This document shows, in pieces, positions 1-7,571 of a DNA stretch of 64,000 bases (its first letter is position 1; every line of letters starts with the position of its first letter). The DNA is taken from NCBI RefSeq assembly GCF_017309955.1, contig NZ_CP021247.1, forward strand, positions 1,265,001 to 1,329,000, written 5' to 3'. A model generated the notes under the pieces. That model was not told where the DNA came from. It ran no database searches and worked only from the letters and a program-made list of their open reading frames with translations. The stretch comes from Novosphingobium sp. KA1 (GTDB lineage Bacteria; Pseudomonadota; Alphaproteobacteria; Sphingomonadales; Sphingomonadaceae). The position numbers were made by a program, and so were the translations under genes.

Positions 1-1446
1 CAGCGCGGCGCTGGTGTTCTTGAGATACTGGCTGTTGTAGGCGACCAGGCCGTCGAGAACCGGAGGGTCGCAGGCCAGCTTGTTCGACGTGGTAGGTCCG
101 CAGCCCGAGGAGCCCGGCGGGACCTGTGCGACGGTCCCCGGATTGATGTTCCAGCGGCTGGCCGCCGAGCCTTGCGATTCGGTGCCCTGCGTGTCGATCC
201 GCTGATAGAAGCCGAAGGCGCCGACCACGAAATCGAAGTGCTTGCCGCTATAGTTGTATCGCAGCTCCTGCGTGTACTGGTCCTGCTGCGAGGGATTCTG
301 CGAGAGCGCGACGATCGGCAGGCCGGTGAAATCGCGGTCGTTCGAGGGATCCCAGTCCCAGAAGCGCCAGGCACTGATCGAGGTCAGCGTGCCGGCCCCG
401 AGGTCCCACTTCACCCGCACCGAAGCGCCGCCGATCTTGTTCTTCGCCTTGAGCGGCGTGTCGAGATCGGTGAGGCGATCGAACGGGTTGGTGCTGACCG
501 GCGTATAGCCGAGCGCGGCGGCGAGCGCCGGGAACTGGCGATTGGCGGCGCGCTGGGTCGGGCCGTAACCGACATAGACCGAGCCGCAGCAATTGGCGTC
601 CTGCGTGCTGTAGTCCCCCGCCAGCGTGATCGACAGCGCATCGGCGGGTTTCCAGAGCAGCTGGCCGCGCAGGCCGATATTGTCCTGGCTCTGGATCCAC
701 TGGCTGGTCGTCACGTTGTAGATCGTGCCGCGGCGATCGGTGGTCGAGGCCGCGAGGCGGATCGCCACGGTATCGGACAGCGGGCCGGAGACGGCAACCT
801 TGGCCTGCTTGAAGTTGTAGTTGCCGATCGACACCTCGGCCTTGCCCTGGAAGTCGAACGTCGGCTGGTTGGTGGTGATGTTGATGGCGCCGGCGGTGGT
901 GTTCTTGCCGTAAAGCGTCCCCTGCGGGCCGCGCAGCACTTCGATCTGGGAAACGTCGAGGAAGTCGAACGTGGCCGAGGCGACACGCGCGTTGTAGACA
1001 TCGTCGATATAGATGCCCACGCCCTGCTCGATGCCGTCGTTGGTGAGACCGAACGGCACGCCGAGGCCGCGGATGTTGACCGCCGTGTTGCGCGGGTTCG
1101 ACGAATAGAACTGGAGCGTCGGCGTCAACTGCTGGAGACGGCCGACGTTGAAGGCCCCGGTGGAATCGAGATGCTCGCCGCCAACCACCGAGATTGCCAG
1201 CGGCACGCTCTGGCTCGATTCCTGTCGGCGGCGCGCCGTGACGAGAATCTCGCCGCCACGATCGTGCGCGCCGGTGCCGACCGATGTGGGCGATTCCTGC
1301 TCGGCTTCGCCAGTGGTTTCGACATTGGCGGCGGCCGTTGGCGCCGCCGTTTCGCTGGCCAGCGCGGGTGTCGCGACCAGCAGCGTGAACGTCAGGCAGG
1401 CAAGCGGAAGCGGAGCCGGTAGCGGCCCGCTGAATTGGCGTCTCAT
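1..1446 (-). CDS. TonB-dependent receptor, N-terminal part (runs off the window)
   Basis: This is an outer-membrane TonB-dependent receptor of the sphingomonad type, read leftwards from an ATG at 1446 and open to the window edge, so only about 480 residues are visible. It starts with a signal peptide ending in TPALA, followed by an Ala-rich linker and the plug domain. The plug begins with ILVTARRRQESSQSVP and contains the hallmark segments VNIRGLGVP, GIYIDDVY and QIEVLRGPQGTLYGKNTTAG. Beta-barrel sequence follows. Receptors of this class are found for iron chelates, vitamins, aromatics and sulfur compounds, and the substrate cannot be read from the sequence. It lies 120 bases downstream of a YezD-like gene and an Rrf2 regulator on the same strand, so a sulfur-linked role is possible but only inferred. 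Confidence 0.9.
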   Translation of the reverse strand, partial: MRRQFSGPLPAPLPLACLTFTLLVATPALASETAAPTAAANVETTGEAEQESPTSVGTGAHDRGGEILVTARRRQESSQSVPLAISVVGGEHLDSTGAFNVGRLQQLTPTLQFYSSNPRNTAVNIRGLGVPFGLTNDGIEQGVGIYIDDVYNARVASATFDFLDVSQIEVLRGPQGTLYGKNTTAGAINITTNQPTFDFQGKAEVSIGNYNFKQAKVAVSGPLSDTVAIRLAASTTDRRGTIYNVTTSQWIQSQDNIGLRGQLLWKPADALSITLAGDYSTQDANCCGSVYVGYGPTQRAANRQFPALAAALGYTPVSTNPFDRLTDLDTPLKAKNKIGGASVRVKWDLGAGTLTSISAWRFWDWDPSNDRDFTGLPIVALSQNPSQQDQYTQELRYNYSGKHFDFVVGAFGFYQRIDTQGTESQGSAASRWNINPGTVAQVPPGSSGCGPTTSNKLACDPPVLDGLVAYNSQYLKNTSAAL

Positions 1447-1566
1447 GAAATCCCCCTTGATGAGTCGTATGGCTTGGGGCCTTACATCCGGGGGTCCGGT
1501 CTGTTTGGCTGACTTGGCTTGATCAGATCTTGGCCGATAACCGGGATTCGGCGCGGCAGCGCACGC

Positions 1567-1779
1567 TTAAGAAGCGAAGCGCTTGCGTTCCGTTATGTCG
1601 AGCTGGACCAGCTTGCCGTCGTGGACGGTCATCTGGATCACGCCGTAACGCATCCGGTCGAGAGCCTCGGCAACCACCTGCAACGGCGCCACCTTGGGCT
1701 GTGCGCCATCACGGTCTCGCGCGACGTCTCTGGCCAGGTGCAATCCCGATCGCTGGGTATCCGTTGACGGTTGAGCCAT
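1567..1779 (-). CDS. YezD-like (DUF2292) small protein
   Basis: A 70-residue protein whose C-terminal half reads ALDRMRYGVIQMTVHDG followed by KLVQLDITERKRF. This matches the DUF2292/YezD pattern (a short beta-hairpin GxVxIxVxDGxxVQIExxEKxR). I chose the ATG at 1779 because a strong Shine-Dalgarno GGAGGA lies just upstream; a longer reading from 1836 has no such support. The biochemical role of the family is unknown. From general knowledge, members often sit beside sulfate or cysteine assimilation genes. Here it lies between an Rrf2 regulator and a TonB receptor, all on the minus strand. The function is unproven. Confidence 0.75.
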   Translation of the reverse strand: MAQPSTDTQRSGLHLARDVARDRDGAQPKVAPLQVVAEALDRMRYGVIQMTVHDGKLVQLDITERKRFAS

Positions 1780-1832
1780 TGCGAATCTTCCTCCGAGCGC
1801 GGCTTTTCCTGGCCGCCGACCCATGCATATTC

Positions 1833-1849
1833 TCAACTTAAAAAGTAGA
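1833..1849. promoter_or_regulatory. Inverted repeat, candidate Rrf2 operator
   Basis: TCAACTT-AAA-AAGTAGA is an inverted repeat with 6 of 7 positions paired, in an AT-rich patch of otherwise GC-rich DNA. It lies 54 bases upstream of the YezD-like start and downstream of the Rrf2 regulator gene. The position suits an operator for the neighbouring Rrf2 protein or a promoter element of the yezD-receptor unit. The link to the regulator is inferred. Confidence 0.4.
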
Positions 1850-1946
1850 CAATAGGCAAAGGCGGAAGGTTCTCATTTTCGCGCCCAAGCAAAATCTATT
1901 TACGCCGAAGCGATACCTGCACTGCACGGCAGGCAGAAGGGCGCGG

Positions 1947-2387
1947 TCAGGCCTCTTCGTCGGCCTGCGCGGGGACCAGTTCGATCTTGTCGGAAAGCCG
2001 GACGCCGTCGAGCAGGTCGGCGGTGCGGTCCCGTACTTCCAGCATCAGTGCCCGGGTTCGACAGTCACCTTCCTCGAGGCAGTTCTTGCACTTCTCGTGC
2101 GCGAACCGGCTGGCGCAGGGCACCAGCGCCAGCGATCCGCGCATGATGCGGATGAGATCGCCGTAGGTGATGTCGATCGGCGGCACCGCCAGCCAGTAGC
2201 CACCATCCTTGCCGCGCTGGGAATCGACGATGCCGAAACGGGTGAGTTCCGAAAGGATCGTCGTCAGGAACTTGGCAGGGATATTCTGCGCCTCGGCGAT
2301 CTGCGCCAGTTGGACAGGGCCTTGTCCGAAGTTGTCGGCAAGGTGCTGCATGGCACGGATGGCATAGCGGGTTTTCTGCGAAAGCAC
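1947..2387 (-). CDS. Rrf2-family transcriptional regulator with four cysteines
   Basis: A 146-residue Rrf2 winged-helix repressor read from GTG at 2387; this start gives the family's usual length and N-terminus (LSQKTRYAIRAM). The longer ATG reading at 2552 adds 55 residues with no family resemblance and would almost reach the next gene. The recognition region includes QIAEAQNIPAKFLTTIL and the wing QRGKDGGYWLA. The sensor loop has four cysteines (C91, C100, C103, C109; spacing 8-2-5) rather than the three of IscR or NsrR, so the ligand may be a different Fe-S arrangement or a thiol switch. It probably controls itself and the yezD-like gene and receptor downstream. The IscR, NsrR and CymR labels cannot be assigned from sequence alone. 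Confidence 0.85.
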   Translation of the reverse strand: MLSQKTRYAIRAMQHLADNFGQGPVQLAQIAEAQNIPAKFLTTILSELTRFGIVDSQRGKDGGYWLAVPPIDITYGDLIRIMRGSLALVPCASRFAHEKCKNCLEEGDCRTRALMLEVRDRTADLLDGVRLSDKIELVPAQADEEA

Positions 2388-2521
2388 CCTGTTCTCATGC
2401 CGCAAGGCCGGGCGCCTCTCAAGGTGGCCAAGGGTATGATTCGGGCTTTCTTCCCCTGCAAGGTTGGGAATTCGGTGGAAAGCTGCCTCCGCGCCCGTCG
2501 GAAGGTCCGCGCGGCGTGTTT

Positions 2522-3010
2522 TCAGCCCTGCGTCGCCGCGCGAAGCGCACACCGGCCCAGGCCGATCATGCCCCCCAGCACCGCCACTTGCACCGCAAGG
2601 AACGGCAGCTCGGTTCCCGAGGGTGCCAGCGCATGAAGCGCGGGCACCTTGAGGAAGGCCTGGGTCACGAAGGCCAGCAGGTTGAGATAAAGCGCGGCAC
2701 TGGCCGAAACCGCATAGACCGCCCCCGCCCTGCCCCTCACCCGATAGCCGTAAAAGGCAACAAGAGCCCCGATCAGCACCGGGACAGAGACCACCCCGGT
2801 CAGGAAGGCCGGGGTCGCCCCGTGAAAGGGAAAAAGGAAGCCGGTGAGTGTCGTCGCCACCGTCGTCATCAGGAACAGGCCGGAGAGCCCGGCAAGGATG
2901 CGCCGTCCGGCGGCGAAAGCCACCATGACCACACCCCCGCTCGCGATCGCGACCAGGCTGATCGCGACATGGAGCAGGGTGAACTGGGCGATGGAAAGAC
3001 CAAGGGTCAT
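2522..3010 (-). CDS. Small multi-pass membrane protein, unknown function
   Basis: A 162-residue integral membrane protein with about four to five hydrophobic helices (roughly residues 12-32, 38-58, 68-90, 97-116 and 135-155). There is a short basic loop YGYRVRGRAG between helices. I do not recognise the family. It starts 12 bases after the stop of the SDR gene and is almost certainly the last gene of the hydrolase-SDR operon. An accessory role in that unit is inferred only from position. Confidence 0.7.
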   Translation of the reverse strand: MTLGLSIAQFTLLHVAISLVAIASGGVVMVAFAAGRRILAGLSGLFLMTTVATTLTGFLFPFHGATPAFLTGVVSVPVLIGALVAFYGYRVRGRAGAVYAVSASAALYLNLLAFVTQAFLKVPALHALAPSGTELPFLAVQVAVLGGMIGLGRCALRAATQG

Positions 3011-3022
3011 GTGCCTGCCTCC

Positions 3023-3808
3023 TCAGCTTGCGGCGCCGACGCCGTAGCGCGCGGCGGGCCGGGCCAGCGAGAGATTCGGCCGCAGCGCCGTGCGGGCGGC
3101 GACATAGGCCTCGTACTGCGCCATGTCAGGCAATGCGGGAATCGTCACAGTCTCGCCCATGTCGAGCCCGGCGAGCGCGGCATCGACCATGTCGCCCGCC
3201 TCCATGACCATGTGCGCGGGCAAGTGCGCCATCGCCTCCTCGGTCCAGATCGCGGTACGGGTGATGCCCGGCAGCACCGCCTGCACGCGCACGCCCTTGG
3301 GGCCAAGTTCGGCCGCCAGCGCCTCGCTGAAGGCGAGGACATAGGCCTTGGTGGCAGGATAGACCGCGGTGAACGCTTCCGGCATCAGCGCGGTGACCGA
3401 AGTGACGTTCACGATCGTTCCTGCCCCCCGCTCCGCCAGCCGCGGGGCGATGGCCGCCGACAGGCGTGTGACCGCAAGGATGTTGAGGTCGATCATGCCC
3501 GAGAGGTAATCGGCATCGGCCCCCAGGATCGATCCTTCGTTGGCAATCCCCGCGTTGTTGACGAGGCCGACGATCGCCGCGTCGTCCCGCAGCCGTTGTT
3601 CCACGTGCAACACGTCTTCCGCCTTGGCGAGATCGGCGCCGATCACTTCCACCGAGACGCCGGTTTCCGCCTCCAGCCGGGCTGCGAGTTCGGCCAGCTT
3701 GCCCTTGCGGCGCGCAACAAGGATCAGGTCGTGGCCGCGGCGGGCCAGGCGATCGGCATAGAGCGCGCCGATTCCGTCGGACGCACCGGTGACAAGATAG
3801 GTCTTCAT
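3023..3808 (-). CDS. Short-chain dehydrogenase/reductase (SDR)
   Basis: A 261-residue classical SDR. The cofactor loop TGASDGIG is at the N-terminus, the structural NNAGIAN in the middle, a catalytic Ser in NVTSVTAL and YPATKAYVL (Tyr-x3-Lys) about 12 residues further on. The ATG at 3808 is preceded by AAGGAG; the more upstream start has no ribosome site. Family members reduce or oxidise small carbonyl or hydroxyl substrates with NAD(P)H, and the substrate is unknown here. The gene lies between an alpha/beta hydrolase upstream (60-base gap) and a membrane protein downstream (12-base gap). The unit is probably controlled by the divergent GlxA-type regulator. Confidence 0.9.
   Translation of the reverse strand: MKTYLVTGASDGIGALYADRLARRGHDLILVARRKGKLAELAARLEAETGVSVEVIGADLAKAEDVLHVEQRLRDDAAIVGLVNNAGIANEGSILGADADYLSGMIDLNILAVTRLSAAIAPRLAERGAGTIVNVTSVTALMPEAFTAVYPATKAYVLAFSEALAAELGPKGVRVQAVLPGITRTAIWTEEAMAHLPAHMVMEAGDMVDAALAGLDMGETVTIPALPDMAQYEAYVAARTALRPNLSLARPAARYGVGAAS
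3597..3612. promoter_or_regulatory. parS-like sequence, one mismatch, inside the SDR gene
   Basis: TGTTCCACGTGCAACA matches the 16-base parS palindrome at 15 positions. It lies inside coding sequence and far from parAB, so it may be chance or a weak ParB site. Confidence 0.3.
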
Positions 3809-3868
3809 GGCATGGCTCCTTCTGGGAGAAAGCCCGGCGATCATCGCGGCCGCCGGATGGTCCGGGGT

Positions 3869-4696
3869 TCAGTTGCGAATGAAATCGAGAAGATCGCCGT
3901 TGAAGCGGTCCGCCTCGATCTGGGTAAGACCATGGCTGCTGCCCTCGTATACCTTGAGAACGGCCTGCTTGACGATCTTGACCGTTTCCAGGGCGGCGGC
4001 ACCGATCGGCACGATCTGGTCGTCGTCTCCATGCAGGACCAGCGTGGGCACGTCGAACTTCATGAGGTCGGCATGGAAGTCGCTTTCCGAGAAGGCCCGG
4101 ATCGAGTCGAGCTGGCCCTTGAGGCCGCCCATCATCCCCTCGCGCCAGAATTCCCGGCGCACCCCCTCGGAGATCTGCGCGCCCTCGCGGTTGTAGCCAT
4201 AGAAGGGGATGGTGAGATCATGGAAGAACCGGCTACGATCCTCGTAAGTGCCCTTACGGATCGCGTCGAAGACAGCGATCGGCAAGCCGCCGGGATGGGC
4301 CTCGGTCCGGAGCATGAGCGGCGGCACCGCGCCGATCAGCGCGACCTTGGCCACGCGTGCCGTGCCGTGGCGGCCGATATAGCGGGTCACTTCTCCGCCG
4401 CCGGTCGAATGGCCGACAAGGATGACGTCATGAAGGTCCAGCGTCTCGATCAGCTGAGCCAGGTCGTCGGCATACTGGTCCATGGTATTGTCGTTCCAGA
4501 CCTGGTCCGAGCGGCCATGGCTGCGGCGGTCGTGCGCGATCGTGCGGAAACCCTGCTCGGCGAAAAACACCATCTGCGCGTCCCAGGCATCGGCGGACAG
4601 CGGCCAGCCGTGCGAGAAGACGATCGGCCGGGCGTTCCTGTCGCCCCAGTCCTTGTAGAAGATGCGGGTTCCGTCCCTGGTGGTGATCGTGGTCAT
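3869..4696 (-). CDS. Alpha/beta hydrolase, non-haem chloroperoxidase/esterase type
   Basis: A 275-residue alpha/beta-fold hydrolase. The oxyanion region is [13 protein letters not shown], the nucleophile elbow GHSTGG places the catalytic Ser near residue 97, an acidic residue lies in [10 protein letters not shown] (about 226) and the catalytic His in SSHGL (about 255). The length and motifs match the group often called non-haem chloroperoxidases or aryl esterases. The peroxidase label reflects a side activity in related enzymes, so the physiological substrate is unknown. It is the first gene of a minus-strand operon with an SDR and a membrane protein, facing a GlxA-type regulator across about 150 bases. 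Induction by a small electrophile or solvent-like compound is plausible but inferred. Confidence 0.88.
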   Translation of the reverse strand: MTTITTRDGTRIFYKDWGDRNARPIVFSHGWPLSADAWDAQMVFFAEQGFRTIAHDRRSHGRSDQVWNDNTMDQYADDLAQLIETLDLHDVILVGHSTGGGEVTRYIGRHGTARVAKVALIGAVPPLMLRTEAHPGGLPIAVFDAIRKGTYEDRSRFFHDLTIPFYGYNREGAQISEGVRREFWREGMMGGLKGQLDSIRAFSESDFHADLMKFDVPTLVLHGDDDQIVPIGAAALETVKIVKQAVLKVYEGSSHGLTQIEADRFNGDLLDFIRN

Positions 4697-4788
4697 CGTC
4701 TATCTCCTTTTCCCGGAAGAGCGCCCCTTGCGCGCCCTCTTTGCCTTGGGTGAGACAGGAGATACGCTGCCGCTCCGAGACCCGGGAT

Positions 4789-4825
4789 TGTCGCAGGCGA
4801 CATTGAGCAGGCCGATTCCGACATT
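4789..4825. promoter_or_regulatory. Candidate operator in the hydrolase/GlxA divergent promoter
   Basis: Two copies of CGACATT begin at 4798 and 4819, exactly 21 bases apart, which is two helical turns and typical of AraC-family binding. The first copy overlaps a perfect palindrome TGTCGC-AG-GCGACA at 4789-4802. The site lies 26-62 bases before the chosen regulator start and about 93 bases from the hydrolase start. Binding by the neighbouring regulator is inferred. Confidence 0.45.
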
Positions 4826-4850
4826 CGATCTGGATGGAGTGGGCGCGACG

Positions 4851-5855
4851 ATGAAACCGACAGCTTCGACACGGTCAGGGTCCGGGGGACATGAAGTGGG
4901 CCTGATGCTCTACCCGGGGTGCCAGACCGCCATGGTCCACGGCATCACCGACCTCTTTGCCATCGCCTCGCACTTCTCCGTCCGCAATGGCGGCCTGGCC
5001 TTGCGCGTCAGCCACTGGGCGCAAGGCGAAGACGGCACCTTCCACCGCTGCCACGACACCGCCCCCGCCCAGCCGGGCGAACCGGCCGTCCTGATCGTGC
5101 CCGGCCGCCTCTCCGGTCCAGCGGGCCGCGACGAGGCGGCGCCTTATGCGCGCTGGCTACTCGATCGCCATGCGCGCGGCACCACCCTCGCCTCGACCTG
5201 CGGCGGCGCTTTCATCCTCGCGGCCACCGGATTGCTCGACGGACGCCCCGCCACCACCCACTGGCTTTTCGCGCAGGATCTGCAGGAGCGGTTTCCCGAG
5301 GTGCAGGTCGATTCGGACCGCATCGTCATCGAGGACGGCGACCTCATCACCGCCGGCGGACTGATGGCCTGGACGGACCTCGGCCTGCGGCTAGTGGACC
5401 GCCTGCTTGGCCCCACTGTCACCATCGAGACCGCCAAGTTCCTGCTGATCGACCCGGCCGGGCGCGAACAGCGGCACTATTCCAGTTTCGCCCCGCGCCT
5501 CACCCACGGCGACGAGGCGATCCTGAAGCTCCAGCACTGGCTGCAGGCACGCGCCGGCCGCGCCACCACGCTCGCCGAAATGGCACTTCAGGCCGGGCTC
5601 GAGGAGCGCACCCTGCAACGCCGCTTCAAGGCTGCCACCGGCCTCAAACCGAGCGAGTACGTGCAGCACCTCAGGATCGGCAAGGCGCGCGAACTGCTGG
5701 AATTCACCCGCCGCCCGATCGACCAGATCGCCTGGTCGGTCGGCTACGAGGACACCACCGCGTTTCGCCGCAGCTTCCACCGCGTGCTGGGCCTGACGCC
5801 GGGCGACTACCGCGCCCGCTTCCACAGCGGGGCCGAACTGGCGGTAGCAGCCTGA
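4851..5855 (+). CDS. GlxA-type transcriptional regulator (DJ-1/PfpI-like domain plus AraC HTH)
   Basis: A 334-residue regulator. Residues about 15-190 form a DJ-1/PfpI-like amidase fold; the segment ASTCGGAFILAATGLLDG carries the Cys at the nucleophile-elbow position, but in this family it usually has a sensing rather than enzymatic role. The C-terminal 100 residues are an AraC/XylS double helix-turn-helix (LAEMALQAGLEERTLQRRF, then PIDQIAWSVGYEDTTAFRR). The ATG at 4851 has GGAG about ten bases upstream; a 5' extension to 4662 would run through the divergent promoter. It most likely activates the divergent hydrolase-SDR-membrane operon. Confidence 0.9.
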   Translation: MKPTASTRSGSGGHEVGLMLYPGCQTAMVHGITDLFAIASHFSVRNGGLALRVSHWAQGEDGTFHRCHDTAPAQPGEPAVLIVPGRLSGPAGRDEAAPYARWLLDRHARGTTLASTCGGAFILAATGLLDGRPATTHWLFAQDLQERFPEVQVDSDRIVIEDGDLITAGGLMAWTDLGLRLVDRLLGPTVTIETAKFLLIDPAGREQRHYSSFAPRLTHGDEAILKLQHWLQARAGRATTLAEMALQAGLEERTLQRRFKAATGLKPSEYVQHLRIGKARELLEFTRRPIDQIAWSVGYEDTTAFRRSFHRVLGLTPGDYRARFHSGAELAVAA

Positions 5856-5904
5856 GCCACCAACCTGAAGCGACCGGGAACAACCGTCGACGATTTAGGA
5901 GAAA

Positions 5905-5981
<77 letters not shown>

Positions 5982-6117
5982 AGTGCCGGGGCGACTAGCA
6001 GAGCATGAGCCGCCTTGCCAGAGACAAATATCGCTATCGCCCCGCAGTCCACCGGAAAATGTGATGCGGATGCCGGGTTAGCAAATTCGCAACCGCCTCT
6101 GGGCTATCGATTCGCCC

Positions 6118-6681
6118 ATGGACGCAACCGGTTTTCCCTCGGACAATGACTGGACGACAGCCGACGGCTGGGTCGTGACCGATATCGTCAATCCCCATCA
6201 TCGCCCCAATGGCAATGGCACGGTTGGCGACTGCGCCCACGGCGGCGCTGACAACTGCGCTAACGACTACATCGCCTCCTGGCCGCAGCCCTCGCAGGCG
6301 GCCGCGCCCACGGCCATGGGATCGATCGCCATCAAGTGGGCCGCCCTCCACCAGGCCGCACAGGTCGTCGCCGCGATCGCCGGAACCGATGACCACAACA
6401 CCGGCCTCGAAGTCCGCGCCTTTCCCGCGATCATCCGGGAAGTCGGCGGCTGGCAATGCCGTCTTGCCGAACAGGGCATCGACGACCTCACCGCAATCAT
6501 GGAACCCGGCCTCTGTGCCCTGCTCTGCGCGCTTGACCGCGGGGCCGAACCGCACGCCGCGGCGCGCTCGCTCTGGGAAGAATTCATAACCGCACGCGAT
6601 GCCGTGGTCGCGCTGGTTCCGAGCGAATCGCTTCCTCTGACCGAACATTCCCTCGGCGAATCACGCCGCCTGGCAGGTTGA
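6118..6681 (+). CDS. Hypothetical protein, 187 residues
   Basis: I do not recognise this protein. The N-terminal third is polar and rich in Asn, His and Asp. The middle (IAIKWAALHQAAQVVAAIAG) and C-terminal parts (EPHAAARSLWEEFITARDAV) look helical. There is no signal peptide or membrane segment. The stop lies three bases before the LexA box of mmcB, so the two genes are neighbours but probably separate transcription units. An antisense frame of similar length exists (6034-6648); I prefer this strand for its more protein-like composition and tight fit to mmcB. No clear Shine-Dalgarno precedes the ATG. Confidence 0.55.
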   Translation: MDATGFPSDNDWTTADGWVVTDIVNPHHRPNGNGTVGDCAHGGADNCANDYIASWPQPSQAAAPTAMGSIAIKWAALHQAAQVVAAIAGTDDHNTGLEVRAFPAIIREVGGWQCRLAEQGIDDLTAIMEPGLCALLCALDRGAEPHAAARSLWEEFITARDAVVALVPSESLPLTEHSLGESRRLAG

Positions 6682-6683
6682 AA

Positions 6684-6698
6684 GTTCCCATTATGTTC
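6684..6698 (+). promoter_or_regulatory. LexA (SOS) box upstream of mmcB
   Basis: GTTC-CCATTAT-GTTC is an exact match to the alphaproteobacterial LexA operator GTTC-N7-GTTC. It ends 12 bases before the mmcB start, where bound LexA would block transcription or initiation. A nearby TATGAT at 6700 may serve as a -10 element. Confidence 0.85.
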
Positions 6699-6710
6699 CT
6701 ATGATGCGGC

Positions 6711-7256
6711 ATGGCCGACATCGATTCTCCCTTTTCGCCAATCAATCCGGTTCCGAGCAGTCCGATTCCGAGCAGTCCGATTTCGAGCACGCCAGCGTCG
6801 ATCACCGCCCTGGACGTCGCCCGCGGGGTTGGACGGCTGTTTGCACGCAATGACATCTGGTGCCTGCCGGAGATGCCGCTGCGCTGTGGACGGCGGGCGG
6901 ACCTGATGGGTGTCGATGCCAAAGGCCACGTCATCATCGTCGAGATCAAGGTGAGCCGGGCCGACCTGCTGGGTGACGGCAAGTGGACCGACTATCTGGA
7001 CTATTGCGACCGGTTCTACTGGGCCCTGCCGCCCACGCTGGACCGCGCACCGCTGGAATCCGACGCATTTCTGCCCGAACGCTGCGGCGTGATCGCGGCC
7101 GACGGCTACGATGCCGAGATCCTGCGGCCCGCCCCGCTGCACCAGCTGGCCGCCGCTCGCCGCAAGGTGGAAACCGAACGCCTCGCCCGCGCCGCCTTGC
7201 GGCGGCTGGTCACCCAGGGCGATCCGCAGACCCTGCAATGGGGCAAGGAAGGATAA
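6711..7256 (+). CDS. mmcB: MmcB-family DNA repair protein
   Basis: A 181-residue protein of the MmcB family (DUF1052), with a PD-(D/E)xK nuclease-like core. ADLMGVDAKGHVIIVEIKVSR supplies the Asp and ExK elements, followed by DYLDYCDRFYWALP. In Caulobacter, MmcB is an SOS-induced protein needed for resistance to mitomycin C. Here a perfect LexA box lies just upstream, supporting the assignment independently. The N-terminal 30 residues are Ser/Pro-rich and encoded by a short tandem repeat, so the true start could also be further in. The core begins near SITALDVARGVGRLF. Confidence 0.9.
   Translation: MADIDSPFSPINPVPSSPIPSSPISSTPASITALDVARGVGRLFARNDIWCLPEMPLRCGRRADLMGVDAKGHVIIVEIKVSRADLLGDGKWTDYLDYCDRFYWALPPTLDRAPLESDAFLPERCGVIAADGYDAEILRPAPLHQLAAARRKVETERLARAALRRLVTQGDPQTLQWGKEG
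6751..6795 (+). repeat. 15-base tandem repeat in the 5' end of mmcB
   Basis: The unit TTCCGAGCAGTCCGA occurs twice in a row (6751-6780), then a diverged partial copy. The period is five codons, giving a Pro-Ser-Ser-Pro-Ile repeat in the disordered N-terminus. Confidence 0.75.
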
Positions 7257-7571
7257 GATCTTCGCGAATCCACAGGAGCACGTCGAGGCGAATCAGCGAT
7301 TTGCGCCAGACCGCATTCCCCGAAAACGCAATTTTCTTGCGTTTTCCCCAGCCCTGTCCTAAATGCACACCAAGCAACCGGCGTGTGGGCTCCATTTCCC
7401 ACCGCAATCCGAGAGCAGCGTGAGGTTTCCGGCGTCCATCGCCAGAACCGGCCCGGACGAGCGGTTGCCCCTGAACCAGCTTCCTTCTTCACGCAGGGTC
7501 GCCCGAAACGACACCTAGCTCCGCGCGCCCCTTTCTGTCGGCGCGCCCGGGCTGCTTGTGAAAGTGACTTG
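7257..7571. other. 315-base region before the DEAD-box helicase
   Basis: No convincing gene. It holds the mmcB terminator hairpin at 7323-7345 and what is probably a long 5' leader of the helicase gene. Long leaders are common for cold-shock helicases, but I see no defined cold-box motif or strong promoter. Confidence 0.5.
7323..7345. terminator. Hairpin terminator after mmcB
   Basis: AAAACGCAA-TTTTC-TTGCGTTTT, a perfect 9-base-pair stem with a five-base loop whose arm ends in T4. It lies 66 bases past the mmcB stop. Confidence 0.6.

Noticed and set aside
2516..4753. 745-residue open frame antisense to the membrane protein, SDR and hydrolase genes
   Set aside because: Its composition is Arg/His/Gly-rich and repeats no family, while the opposite strand encodes three clear enzymes or membrane proteins.
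6034..6648. Antisense frame opposite the 187-residue hypothetical gene
   Set aside because: The plus-strand frame has a more protein-like composition and fits the mmcB neighbour, although this is not certain.
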